A stretch of 64,000 nucleotides of DNA, taken from contig NC_045150.1 in assembly GCF_008831285.2 (NCBI RefSeq), forward strand, positions 15,747,362 through 15,811,361. The letters are read 5' to 3'. Of this stretch, positions 47,706 through 58,121 are shown piece after piece. Source of the stretch: Nymphaea colorata (Eukaryota; Streptophyta; Magnoliopsida; Nymphaeales; Nymphaeaceae). The notes below the pieces were generated by a model. The model saw only the letters and a list, made by a program, of their open reading frames with translations. It was not told where the DNA came from and searched no databases. The position numbers were made by a program, and so were the translations under genes. Each line of letters begins with the position of its first letter. Within the stretch, counting starts at the first letter, position 1.

Positions 47706-48342
47706 CTACACCGACTTGTCATATGAGTATATATTCACTTTGCAATGGGAGGAAAATTTAATATTACTCACATAGTTGATTTCTTGAAGACCAATTCCTC
47801 CCTCTTCTAATTCCAATTCAACCTCGGATTTTGGATTGAAATCCAATGATACCTGCACACAGATTCTGCAAGCCCCATCTTGACATCCATGAGTATGGAT
47901 GTCATCTTCCATCGGTTCTCCCTAAGGCGCTCTGTTAATAGCTTGGAAAGTGCATCAATTCCATCAAAATACTGGCAAATTAGGAACCCCTAATCCAGAT
48001 TGGTACTCCCATATTCTGCTCAATCGATAAGGAGCATCTTGGATCCCATCTGCTGGCAACCATGACGCTTCCACCCAGTTTCCATTCTCTCCTTCTAAAA
48101 AGTACCCTGAGTTCGTCCTCACTGTGAACCCTTCCAAACCACTCATTTCTTTGCTAGTTTTCATTCCATCCAAACTCCTGAAAATTGGTTTTTTAATGGA
48201 GGAGAAGGAATCAAAACCTGATGAGGAGTCACGGTTCTCCACTTCAATTCTTTTGTTATCAATTGAAATCTCCTGCTCTATCTACTCGTCACCCACGAGC
48301 TGGTTGTCTTCAAGTTACTCCGCAATTGCTGGTCTCCTGTAA
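47706..48342 (-). pseudogene. antisense LINE ORF1 (DUF4283-like) relic, copy 2
   Basis: Minus-strand frames read GLEGFTVRTNSGYFLEGENG and IWEYQSGLGVPNLPVF (48,242-47,964), then GACRICVQVSLDFNP and VELELEEGG (47,912-47,750). Corrected for shifts, the pattern IWIR.P.LPVFLWN..TFQAIARALWGEP...D is the DUF4283 region of plant LINE ORF1, related to the one at 34,940-34,560. It sits in the interior of the LTR element in opposite orientation. Confidence 0.5.
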
Positions 48343-48599
48343 ATCAATCTCTGCATTCCAATCATTCTGGGACTAATGTTCCTTTTCAACTTCCATCTGC
48401 CTATGGAGAAACCGAAACTTGTTATCCCCCAATTCTGGTTCTGCTTTTGATCTGGGTTTCTCCTTTGTTAATTCCTTAGCTCTCCTGAGATCATGATAAT
48501 CTTCAATTCCTTCCACGCATCTTTCTTTGCCACACCCTCTTGAGAAGAAACCACCAATTGATCAACTCTACACCGACTTGTAATATGAGTATATATTCG

Positions 48600-48940
48600 T
48601 TTTGCAATGGGAGGAAAATTTAATGTTATTCACATAGTTGATTTCTTGAAGAACAATTCCTTCCTCTTCTAATTCCAATTCAATCACGGATTTTGGATTG
48701 AAATCCAATGCTACTTGAACACAGATTCTGCAAGCCCCAATCTTGACATCGATTGAGTATGGATGTCATCATCCATCGGTTCTCCCCATAGTGCTCTGGC
48801 AATAGATTGGAAAGTGCATCGATTCCATAAAAATACTGGCAAATTAGGAACCCTAATCCAGATTGGCACTCCCATATTCTCCTCAATCTATAAGAAGCAT
48901 CTTGGATCCCATCTGCTGCCAAACATCACTCTTCCACCCA
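48600..48940 (-). pseudogene. antisense LINE ORF1 relic, copy 3 (tandem)
   Basis: A second copy of the preceding DUF4283-like piece, in the same orientation about 0.85 kb away and with different frame breaks (FLICQYF for the LPVFLWN region). The flanking CACCGACTTG.(C/A)ATATGAGTATAT block is also duplicated, so the whole piece was tandemly duplicated. Confidence 0.5.
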
Positions 48941-48949
48941 GTTTCCATT

Positions 48950-49500
48950 CTACTCTATGGAAATTTAACAGTTCAACCAAGTATTTGGTTAAGCATACTA
49001 CTTAATTTAGAAATGGTTTCACAGTTATGCTGGAACTTTTGAATTCATGAAAGAACTTGGAAATTAATTTGAGGCAAGTAATCACCACCAAATTTCTCAA
49101 AACAGAAATGAAGGAAATGCTATGTATCATTTGATTGTGTTACTTGTTAGTCAAAAGCATAATTTATGTTGCATGAACAGCTTGCTGGGATTAGGCCCCC
49201 TATATTTTTTAAGCAAAATCAATTTGTGCAATGGAGAAAGATCAGCAGAGCTGCAATTAATGCTGACGTACACGGTGATGTTCGCCAAGAGTTGACTCAA
49301 CCCTTCAAAAGCACACAAAAGGAAGCAAACTAAAACCCACAGATACATGTTAGCAGTTAAAAAGCACAAAAAGAGAGCTTAATTTCTACGTAAGACTCAA
49401 GAAGCCAAAAGGCATATTATTTGACATTCATTTCTTGGGCAACTTATAGCATAACCAGTACTCAAATATTTAATTTACAAGAAAAATAAGATCAAAATCA
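48950..49500. repeat. module A, copy 3
   Basis: Collinear with 37,745-38,340, and from 49,080 with 7,915-8,250. It ends where the GAGCTCG-rich repeat begins at about 49,509. Confidence 0.75.
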
Positions 49501-49699
49501 CACAATTGATCCACTTGTAGGGCTATATTCGGGCCGAGTCAAAATTGAGCTCGTTCAGCTTGGCTCGAGCACGAGTTTAGCTATACAAGGTCAGCTTGAA
49601 CTCCATTTGATAGACCAAGCCACAGCTCGAGCATGACTCTTTTAAGTTCGTTTCCCATTTGACCTGATTTCTTTTTTTGGTTTGAAGTTTGAAAAAATT

Positions 49700-51070
49700 C
49701 AAAAGAATGCCTAGAGCTTGACTTGTTTACAATCGCGAGTTTTGAGTTAACCTTGAGCTTAACAGATCAAATTCGAGTTGAGCTTGAGTTGGCTCAACTC
49801 CTTTTACAGCTCTATCCACATGACATACACAATTGGACTCGTCCCATGTTTATAATGGTGAAACATGTCAGTTGGAGTGGGGAAGCTTCAACCTAAGGAT
49901 GTCAATATGTCTCATTTGAACTGAATGTCCAAGCCAATTCCTCCAAAAAGATTTGGATAAAGAAAAGAAATTTACTAATCAACTAAAAAATCACATAGGA
50001 TTTGAAATTAAGAAATGACATCCGATCAGATTTAGATTCATATATGCATAAATATATGAACGGATTCAGATTTAGTTATACTCAGTCGAATTCAGTGCAG
50101 ATTCAAATATACAAAAATATCCGATCAGATCCTGATGGGACTTAGGTTTAAATAAAAATTCTATATTCAATGCTCCTACAGCTTGTAAATCAGCCAGACT
50201 CAGTTCAAAATATGGATTCAGATTCAAATTTACATATGAATATAAAAATAGGATTCGGGTTGGATTTTGATTGTGACATCTGATTTCAGATTCAGATTAG
50301 GATGAAAAAGATGGATTTAGATCAGATTCAAATTATGAAAGTTGATTTTGGATTCAGTTTTGGATGAGGAAAAAAAATCTGATTCAGATTGTGGAATCTG
50401 ACTTCGGATTCAAATTTGGATATAACTTTTTTTAAAATCGTATCCAAACTCGAACCTGAGTATATAAGTATCCATCATCATCACCAACAGCTCGTTCCAA
50501 GCAGCAGGTCTTTCAGTTGCAGTACCACTGCTTTCTTTAAGAAGATGGCCATCAATGATGTCTGAGATTGGAACGAGAAGTGCTTCGGCCCCCACTTGCC
50601 TTTCTTTCTTTTTCTGTCTAAAGCAATGTTCTTTGCAAGTGGGGATGTCAATGGATTGGACTTAAATTGGGTATACTCTTCACCATATCCTTTTCTTTAG
50701 GTATTCACATACTAGTATTCAAATTCAGATTTTAATAGAATGGAGAGACATCATGTCTGAATCTGAATTCAAGATCTGGTTTCACAATCCGAATCTGAAT
50801 TTTGAACTGTATCTAGAAGATTTTCAAAGGTAAGAGCATTGGATATGAGTAATTACTTAAAACTAAATCAGATCTGAATCCATATCCGATCCGATACTTA
50901 TATATGTCAGAATCTGAATCCAAATCCACTCGGGTTATTTTTTAAATCCGAAGTGATCTATTTCTTAATCACAGATTAATTTTTTTCCCATATCTGATTT
51001 TTTTTTTTTTTTTTTGGAACAGTTCAATTGGACATGCGATCAAGATGGAAAATGTCATTTAAAGTCTACC
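49700..51070. mobile_element. foldback-like inverted-repeat unit 2, carrying a kinase scrap
   Basis: Left half 49,893-50,440 is a plus-oriented GATTCAGAT-family copy. Right half 50,640-51,055 is a minus-oriented copy. The leading segment 49,700-49,890 matches 44,400-44,588 of unit 1. The centre (about 50,470-50,605) is a receptor-kinase fragment. The shared outer sequence suggests units 1 and 2 are copies of one element that differ in their central cargo. Confidence 0.55.
50470..50605 (-). pseudogene. LRR-XII kinase C-terminal fragment in foldback unit 2
   Basis: The minus frame reads VPISDIIDGHLLKESSGTAT followed by ERPAAWNELLVMMMD. This aligns with AISNVIASHLLNESDTTPTE and RSAAMNELLVMIMEIG in the kinase end of the 56,358-61,001 gene. 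Homology stops where the dispersed-repeat arms start, so only about 45 codons are present. Confidence 0.75.
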
Positions 51071-51075
51071 CATTT

Positions 51076-51960
51076 GAGAGGAGATGGGCCCATGCCGTCA
51101 TGGTGCCAGGTGCTCTATCTCTCCCTCTTTCTTATGTGTGGTACACTTGACAGACCGCATCGTGCTTGGCTGGCATGACAACAGAATTCCCTGCAGGGAT
51201 TTGGTTCACCGAGTGCTCTTGGGATGTTAGGAGGACAGTCCACTATAGTTGAACTGGCAAGCTTCACATGATTATAGAAATCATAAGCTCGTCCAACTGG
51301 GACTCAAGAAACTATGGTTATACTCTGAAAAGAAATAACCGGTGACATGTCGTTGACCATTTAACCTTCCAAGTCTGAAAGCCGTATTCACTAGAACCTG
51401 CAGGTACCTTAGTTAGTACACGTGCTTTGTTGTTTGCCGGTGGAAACATAAAAATGAGCCAACAATAGCTGGGCGCAGCTAATATTCGTCAATCCCAGGT
51501 CAAACTGTAGATTATGAACATAACCTATACAACTTGCTAGCAGTTCCATTCAGATGATGAGCTGAGATTTGATCTGGCAAGCTGTTATCTCTTTTTACAA
51601 CCCATTAGTATAAATGAGTTCTTTGAACTTTAGCTTCCACAAGTTATTTTTAGTTTATCAACTTGTGCTTTTAATTAGTTTACACAGGAAGAAAATGTAG
51701 TCTCCCTTACACCCAAAAAGTGAATATAGTCTGACTCAACAGTTGGAAATTAGTGGACAATGTGTCATAACAGCAAAATAAGTGACGCAGAATTTGAAGT
51801 TATAAGTTATAAGCACAAGCAGAATGATGGGATCAATTAGCACGTCAGCTGTGCAGCTTCTTTGCTGATCATTTGTTTGACGAGTTATGTGTGATTCTAT
51901 GTCAGCAGTAACACATTATTACTGCCTTACTAATATGCCTTAAAAATTCCTATAACAAGT
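51076..51960. other. intergenic, no feature recognised
   Basis: Less repetitive than its surroundings, with no coding signal that I can support. Confidence 0.4.
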
Positions 51961-51967
51961 GTTCCAT

Positions 51968-52159
51968 GGTCTGGTAGCTTCAACTACCAGGCCAGCTTGG
52001 TTGGACCCATTTCTCTGCTGCTCTTTATTAAGGTTTGAGGTTGGACTGTCAATGTGTCCTTGGTAACAACGGAATCAGTTCAAGCCAGGGTCTGGTAGCT
52101 TCAACTACCAGGCCAGCTTGGTTGGACCCATTTCTCTGCTGCTCTTTATTAAGGTTTGA
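51968..52159. repeat. 71-bp perfect direct duplication with internal hairpin
   Basis: Positions 51,968-52,038 and 52,089-52,159 are identical by eye, offset by 121 bp. Each copy holds CTGGTAG-CTTCAA-CTACCAG, a 7-bp perfect stem with a six-base loop. The perfect identity implies a recent event. Confidence 0.85.
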
Positions 52160-52189
52160 TGTGGAACTAATGGATTTCTTCCTTATATA

Positions 52190-52960
52190 GCCTCACATCC
52201 AAATTTGGATACAACTTTTGTTAATTCGTATCCAAACTCGAATCAGAGTATATAAGTATCCGTACTGTCAAGAATATATTTTATATGAATCGTATCCATG
52301 GTCATTCGTATCCAAACTCGAATTGTATTCTAATATTTTACATTTCTATTTTCTGTATTTGGGTGGTGGCCTTTTGGTTTTGCGATAAAAGTTATTCTTA
52401 GACGATTCAAAAGCACCACAACCATGCCCAAGAGATGGGGATGGCATCATTGTTATGAAACAAAAGTTTTTCTGACAAGTCATTGGGAAAAGAAATGATC
52501 CGGGAGCAAAAATAACTAAACAACCCTATTCATTTTAGAAAAATGAAAAAGAAGTTGTTTATTTTTGTCATTTTTCAAAAGAAGAAGCTGTCATATCCTT
52601 TTAAGCCTGGCGACTACCTCCTTCATGTCTACTCTTACATTGGAGAGATATCATCTCTGAATTTGAATTCAAGATCTGGTTTCACAATCCGAATCCGAAT
52701 TTTGAACTTTATCTAGAAGATTTTCAAAAGGTAGCATTGGATATGAGTAATTACTTAAAACAAAATCTGATCTGAATCCGTATCCGATCCGATACTTATA
52801 TATATCAGAATTTGAATCTGAATCCAGTCGGATGTTATTTCTTAATTCCGAAGACAATCTATTCCATAATCAGAGATTAATTTTTTTCCCATATCTGTTT
52901 TTTTTTTTTTTTTTGGAACGGTTCAATTGGACATGTGATCAAGATGGAAAATGACATTTA
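52190..52960. mobile_element. foldback-like unit 3 (short left arm)
   Basis: A short plus-oriented piece of the repeat family (52,190-52,330) and a longer minus-oriented copy (52,650-52,945) flank about 320 bp. The end of the centre (about 52,600-52,645, minus) reads like the last codons of the LRR-XII kinase (the MKEVV.GL region). It is shorter than units 1 and 2 and may be a deletion derivative. Confidence 0.4.
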
Positions 52961-53135
52961 AAGTCTATCCATCTTACCACGTGAATGATGAGGCAGTTCC
53001 AATTCTTTTGCTTACGTTACATGGAAAGGCACGATATCTAGATAAAGGCAGAAAGAGAGAGAGAACATATAATTAAGTGACAAATTGTCAATGATTTTGC
53101 AAACATTGCCAAAAACAATAAAGGAATGCAGACAA
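52910..53135. repeat. direct repeat, copy 2 (pairs with 45,590-45,810)
   Basis: Close match to 45,590-45,810, including GATATCTAGATAAAG and the AGAGAGAGAACATATAATT block. Confidence 0.8.
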
Positions 53136-53570
53136 TAATATGCCAAAAGAAAAAGAAACACGGGCATCTTTGAAATTAGAGAAAAAGAACTGTCGTTTTG
53201 AGCCTTTTCACTTTTTTCAAATTCTTTTATCTGTAAAACAAATTTCTTTTTTCTATTTAAACAGAAACATATTTGTCATTAAGCATACTGACATACAAAA
53301 TTTTGGTGTACTAAAATACCATGTTTGGTGCAATGTGTTATTGCTTACAAGTATGAACTTGCATTCCACATCAAATCACAAATGCCCGGGCTTCTTAAAA
53401 AAAAAATGTAGGCTAGGCCCTGAGATGAACGCTTTTTTGTAGGTTCTATGTCAAAGTTTCTCCGGTATCTCAGACCGACCCAAATTTCCTAACTAAAATA
53501 CAAAAATAATGCCCACTCAAAAACCACTATCCTATAAAACACTGTCCTAATAGAGCTTGCTTGTGACATA

Positions 53571-54093
53571 CCCCAGCACATACTACAACGCCTTTAATGC
53601 TGCTAGTAGGGCTGTGCATCAGGTCGGGTGGGATTGGTCTGATGCTCAATAAAATCGGACTCTATGCATTCATGAAGGTCTTCTTATCAGTTTGAGTCTG
53701 GCCCATTTAGTTATTGGGCAGAGTCAGACCATCATGCTTCTGTCCGACATGCAGCCGGTCTGATGTCAACTTTTATTACTAAAAGGTTTCCTTTTCTAAT
53801 ATCTTCAAAATCTTCGGCGACACATCACTTGTTTTTAAGAAATGTTTGGGGATGCACCAAAGAGTTTTTAAAAAGAATCAACGTAATAAGGAAGCCAAAT
53901 GTCAGCGTTATGGCAAAAAAGATTTTAGAGAGAGAGAAAGAAAAAAAAAGTGGAGAGGTGGGGTTTAAATGTGTATATTGAACAGAATCCAGCCTCGAAT
54001 ACCCGACTCAAAGTCGGGCCAGCCTAGCCTAGCTTAGCTCAGCCCAGAAAGTTTGTTTTGTCAGGTTGGGTAATGTTTCACCCCAGCACATAC
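53571..54093. repeat. dispersed element flanked by a 13-bp direct repeat
   Basis: CCCCAGCACATAC occurs at 53,571-53,583 and again at 54,081-54,093. The DNA between begins near AGGGCTGTGCATCAGGTCGG and ends with a GTCGGGCCAGCC-type stretch, as in small GC-ended plant repeats. The 13-bp repeat is longer than a usual target duplication and may be incidental or part of a larger duplication. Confidence 0.35.
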
Positions 54094-54679
54094 CATCGCG
54101 AGGCATGTAGTCTCATTTTTTCTTTCTCTTCCCTTCATCATCTCCCCATGGCCATGTAAGAGAGCTCTTGAAATTTCTTATTTAGAGCCAACAGCCATGA
54201 GCAACTGAAGTCAAGTCTTGTTTATTTCATCAACTCAAATAGGCATGATATGTTTTTTCTTTTTCTTTTTTTTTTTCATTTTATTTTTTACCTTCCATTG
54301 AGTGTATGCCTTTGTTATATCTCTACAAATAGATAATGTGCATGTATGGCCAGTTGATTTTTCTATTGATAGATGGATGAACTATGATTATGAGAGCTTG
54401 TGGTGGGATTTTTTTTTCTTTTATATTGTTTTTTGAGGTTGGGGATAGTCCAAATCAGGAATGCTACAATTAGTTTTGACATCCTTCAAATCCTCATTCT
54501 CTTGATAGAATACCTATTGATCATCCTATTTGTAGTCTTAAAGAAGTGATCCACCTTTAAAAGAGTGTCTTCCTAATGGGATTGAAACACAAGTTCCTCT
54601 CTCGCTTGCAAAAAAATATTGAAGTTGAAAATTTTCAATATTATCTCATAAATTTAAATTTCGATATAAGAAAAACAGG

Positions 54680-55340
54680 GCTTAAAATATCTCGTTGTTA
54701 GATAATTTTTTCTTCCTTGTTTTCTTCACTCTTTCGCATTTTTTTATCTTAGAATCTTTATATCTTTCTTATTATTCCCTTAAAATCTATCTTCACAAAT
54801 TCTCCTTTCTCTATTTCTTTTCTCTCCCTTAAAAATCTTTAAATTTCTCTCTCTCTCATTTTTTCTTAAAATCTATTGCTATTCTACTATTTTTTCTCTC
54901 TTTATTTATTTTCTTTCTCTTCAAAATCTTTATCTTTCTCTCCCTCTTGCACTCATTTTCTCTTAAATTCCCTTGTTCTTCTACTAGTTTTTTTTCTCTT
55001 AAAAATATTTATCTCTTCCTCTCTATCTCTCTCTCTTTCACTCTCTCTCTCTCTCTCATGTTTATCTTAAAATCTCTTGCTCTTCTACTAGTTTTTCAAC
55101 TAAAATCTCCTTCTCTTCTACTAGTTTCTTGCTTTATTTCGTTCCACTCACTTATAAATTTTTGTTTCTCTCTCTCCCTTATTTTTCTCTTAAAATCTCT
55201 TGCTCTTTTATTAGGTTTTCTCCATCTTTATTTTTTCTCTCTTAAAAATCTTTCACTCTCTCTAAGTGTCTTGATAAAAGTTTTTGCAATACTTTCCCCT
55301 AAAAAGATTTTCTTTCCTTTGCCTCATAAAGTTTTAACTT
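54680..55340. repeat. pyrimidine-rich degenerate tandem array
   Basis: The plus strand is almost wholly C/T/A with very few G. It is built from variants of CTTAAAATCTCTTGCTCTTC-TACTAGTTTTT (for example near 54,960, 55,070, 55,100 and 55,200) and CT dinucleotide runs. The open frames across it are Leu/Ser/Phe-rich artefacts of composition. It is not a gene. Confidence 0.7.
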
Positions 55341-55423
55341 TTTTACCAAATGCCACACCACATATAGGTTGAAGATAATGTTTGGGTGAATATGAAATGC
55401 GTGGAGAATGAACACAACCTGCC

Positions 55424-55685
55424 TTAAACAAATTTTAGTGTGCAAACAACCTTATTTGCACAGAAGGCAATGTCAAGCTGGGCGAGGGACACATATTTCA
55501 ATGATCCCACAATACTTGAATATAAAGGAGCATCCTTGAACTTCGAACTGTGACCAGCAAATAATTTTATGAATGTGGCCATCGGCGTGTTCATGGGTTT
55601 GGCTTCATGCATTTTTGTATGCTTGAAAAGATTAAATATATTACTTTCTTTGAGACAACACCAAGCTTCCTTTTAACAGTGGTGG
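55424..55685 (-). pseudogene. Ty1/copia pol fragment (RT-RNase H junction)
   Basis: The minus frame reads MHEAKPMNTPMATFIKLFAG and YSSIVGSLKYVSLAQLDIAF followed by CANKV. This matches the copia pol segment between RT and RNase H (M...KP..TPM...., Y.S.VG.L.Y....PDIA..V...). One frame break upstream, near 55,640, precedes a KLGVVS-like start. About 80 codons remain, with no LTR or integrase nearby. Confidence 0.75.
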
Positions 55686-55689
55686 ATTC

Positions 55690-56357
55690 ACTTCCTAGGA
55701 AATAGAATGAAGATTTTCAAAGTTTCACTTGTACTTGTAGGGGGAGGGGTCTTCTATTTAACTAACTGGGTAATTTGGTCCTTTTTATCATTTTAAGTCC
55801 ATAACACATGGTCCTTTGTTAGAGGGCCATCACATATAGCATGCTCCAATAACACATGATGCTCACAACATAAAATTCTCATCTTCCTCATTCAAGGGCT
55901 CTTCTTTTGATAAAATTGAATTCAGTCCAAAACTTACTGGAATTATGTATTTTTGTTCATTCTTCTTGTTGTGTATTTTTTTGATAGGTTTGAGAAATGG
56001 TGCTGAGGATTTATCTAAACTCCGGCTATTGAGGTGACCTTACTTAGAATAAGGCACAAACGGCAATAATGGACAAAGTTCCAAGCATCTTACACGTAAC
56101 TTGCACTGGAAATGTACGAGTTGTTCTACAAGATTGATCACCCAAATGCCATAGGAATAGAACACACAAGCATATTAAGAATATCTTTATTAAATCTTAT
56201 ATGCAACTGTAATTGAGCAATGCAAGTGAGAGCTCTCAATGAAAGCAATCAAACTACATTTCGCCTCCAACTATTTTTGCCAATGGCTGGTGCCCTGGAA
56301 TTAAATCTCATTGTATCTATGAATATATTTCAATTATCCTTCTATCATTCTTATCTT
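55690..56357. other. intergenic, downstream of the receptor pseudogene
   Basis: No gene recognised. This includes whatever 3' UTR belongs to the minus-strand LRR-XII copy. No clear poly-A signal could be singled out. Confidence 0.4.
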
Positions 56358-56904
56358 CTATCGTATCCTTCTCAGCCCTACAACCACTTCCTTCATGTCC
56401 ATTCTCTCATTTGGAGACACCCTTGAACATGACATGCCTATCTCCATGATCATCACCAGCAGTTCATTCATAGCAGCTGATCTTTCAGTTGGAGTAGTGT
56501 CACTTTCGTTCAAAAGATGGCTGGCAATGACATTTGAAATTGCAACAGGAAATGCTTCAGCCACCCATTGCCTCAAGCTAAAATCCCCATCAAACTGTTC
56601 TTCAGTAGCCTTTCTTCTTGTAAACACCTCAAGGAGGAGAATTCCAAAGCTGTAGACATCAGCTTTGGTTGACACCTTTGCAGCCATCCCAAATTCTAAT
56701 TCAACCATCCAACAATATTAGACATGATTAGCAAGTATAATATAATTGGCTAATGCTCATCTATGACACAATAGCACTAATTGATTTTGGGCAAGAGGCC
56801 TGGAAATTAATGGACTTAAGCAATTGAACCTCCAATCCTGCCTTTCTCTTGCTGTATTCTCATATATACATCTAAAAATGAATACAAGATTATGATCTAG
56901 AACT

Positions 56905-57210
56905 AGACGTAGTTATCGGCCAGGTACCCAACGGGTACCCCGCTAGACCGGGCCCAGGTTTGAGCCCGCCCGATAATGTATCGGGCCAACCCGGGTTAGC
57001 CCGACGGGGGTCTGATCCATCCCAATAACTTTTAAATATTAATTTTATTTTATTAATAATATATTTTATATCCAAAAAAATTATTTTATATTTAAAAATA
57101 ATTTTTATGTAACCGCACCGGTCCTAGGCTCGGATTTCGGACATCAGGCCGGCCCGAACCCAGTTCTTATCAAGCCGGGCTGGCCATTGCCCAAGTCTAT
57201 TTTGAACTGC
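56905..57210. repeat. GC-ended dispersed repeat in the intron
   Basis: GC-rich ends (CGGGCCCAGGTTTGAGCCCG on the left, GGCCGGCCCGAACCC on the right) enclose an AT-rich centre (about 57,025-57,105). The composition is typical of small non-autonomous plant repeats and sharply unlike the intron around it. Confidence 0.45.
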
Positions 57211-58040
57211 TATGATATTCTAGTGCTCATAAAAGAATTCAAACACATATCCAGATGTTTTCTATGGGGCATGTGAGATTTGTTGACCTTCATTAATTGG
57301 TTGGCGCAATGATTTCACAACATGAAGGCCTAATTAAGCTCATCTTACTTCTAATTCTCCTGTGACCTTTGTCAATGTTCTCTTAAATGGCTCCTAAATC
57401 AAGTAAATTATTCAATAGTGCCAATTGTTAGCCAGTCTTAAACCATTAGGTAGAGAGGTATTTACGATTACGATTCTTTTATACAAGAAAGGAAAAAAAA
57501 ATTATAACTTCTGTTGAAAGAAGAAGATCAATTGAAGATTCCTGTCTGTTTAGGACATGAAAATAACACGTGTACATGAGCATAAAACAATGTAAAGACT
57601 AGCATGCAACACCACAAGCCAAATGAACAACGAATGCATTGTCCTTGTAAAAGATTTTGTCAATGACCTTTACATTATTGAGCTAGGAACCACTTGTGTG
57701 TGTCTTCATGCGTGAACTACCAAATCATGATGATTAGAAGGATCATGGGTGTTGTACATCAATTAATATATTTATTGATATTATATTGCAAACCACAAAA
57801 GAGTAAATTAGCTAAACCATGTAAGTCAAGACCAAATTTTATATATATATATATATATATAGTTGAAATCAGTGGGCTACCTATGTTACGGATGACTCCT
57901 TTTCTTATTTTGTGACCCTAAAAGTGGTCTCAATGCTAAAAAGGGTTGCCAAAACATTGACTATCATCAATGCATTTTTTGCAATGTTTTAAACAATACA
58001 AAATTAAAAAAAAAAGCTTAGCCAGCTGATTTCAATATAA

Positions 58041-58060
58041 ATAAATGAATGAATGAATGA

Positions 58061-58093
<33 letters not shown>

Positions 58094-58121
58094 GAGAGAG
58101 AGAGAGAGAGGGAGAGAGAGA
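58041..58121. repeat. compound microsatellite (GAAT)n-(TA)n-(GA)n
   Basis: Adjacent GAAT, TA and GA tracts within the intron. Another (TA)n lies at about 57,840-57,862. Confidence 0.9.

Noticed and set aside
54876-55372. Two Leu/Ser/Phe-rich open frames that look like membrane proteins
   Set aside because: They are translations of the pyrimidine-rich tandem array and have no start context, domain or consistent frame.
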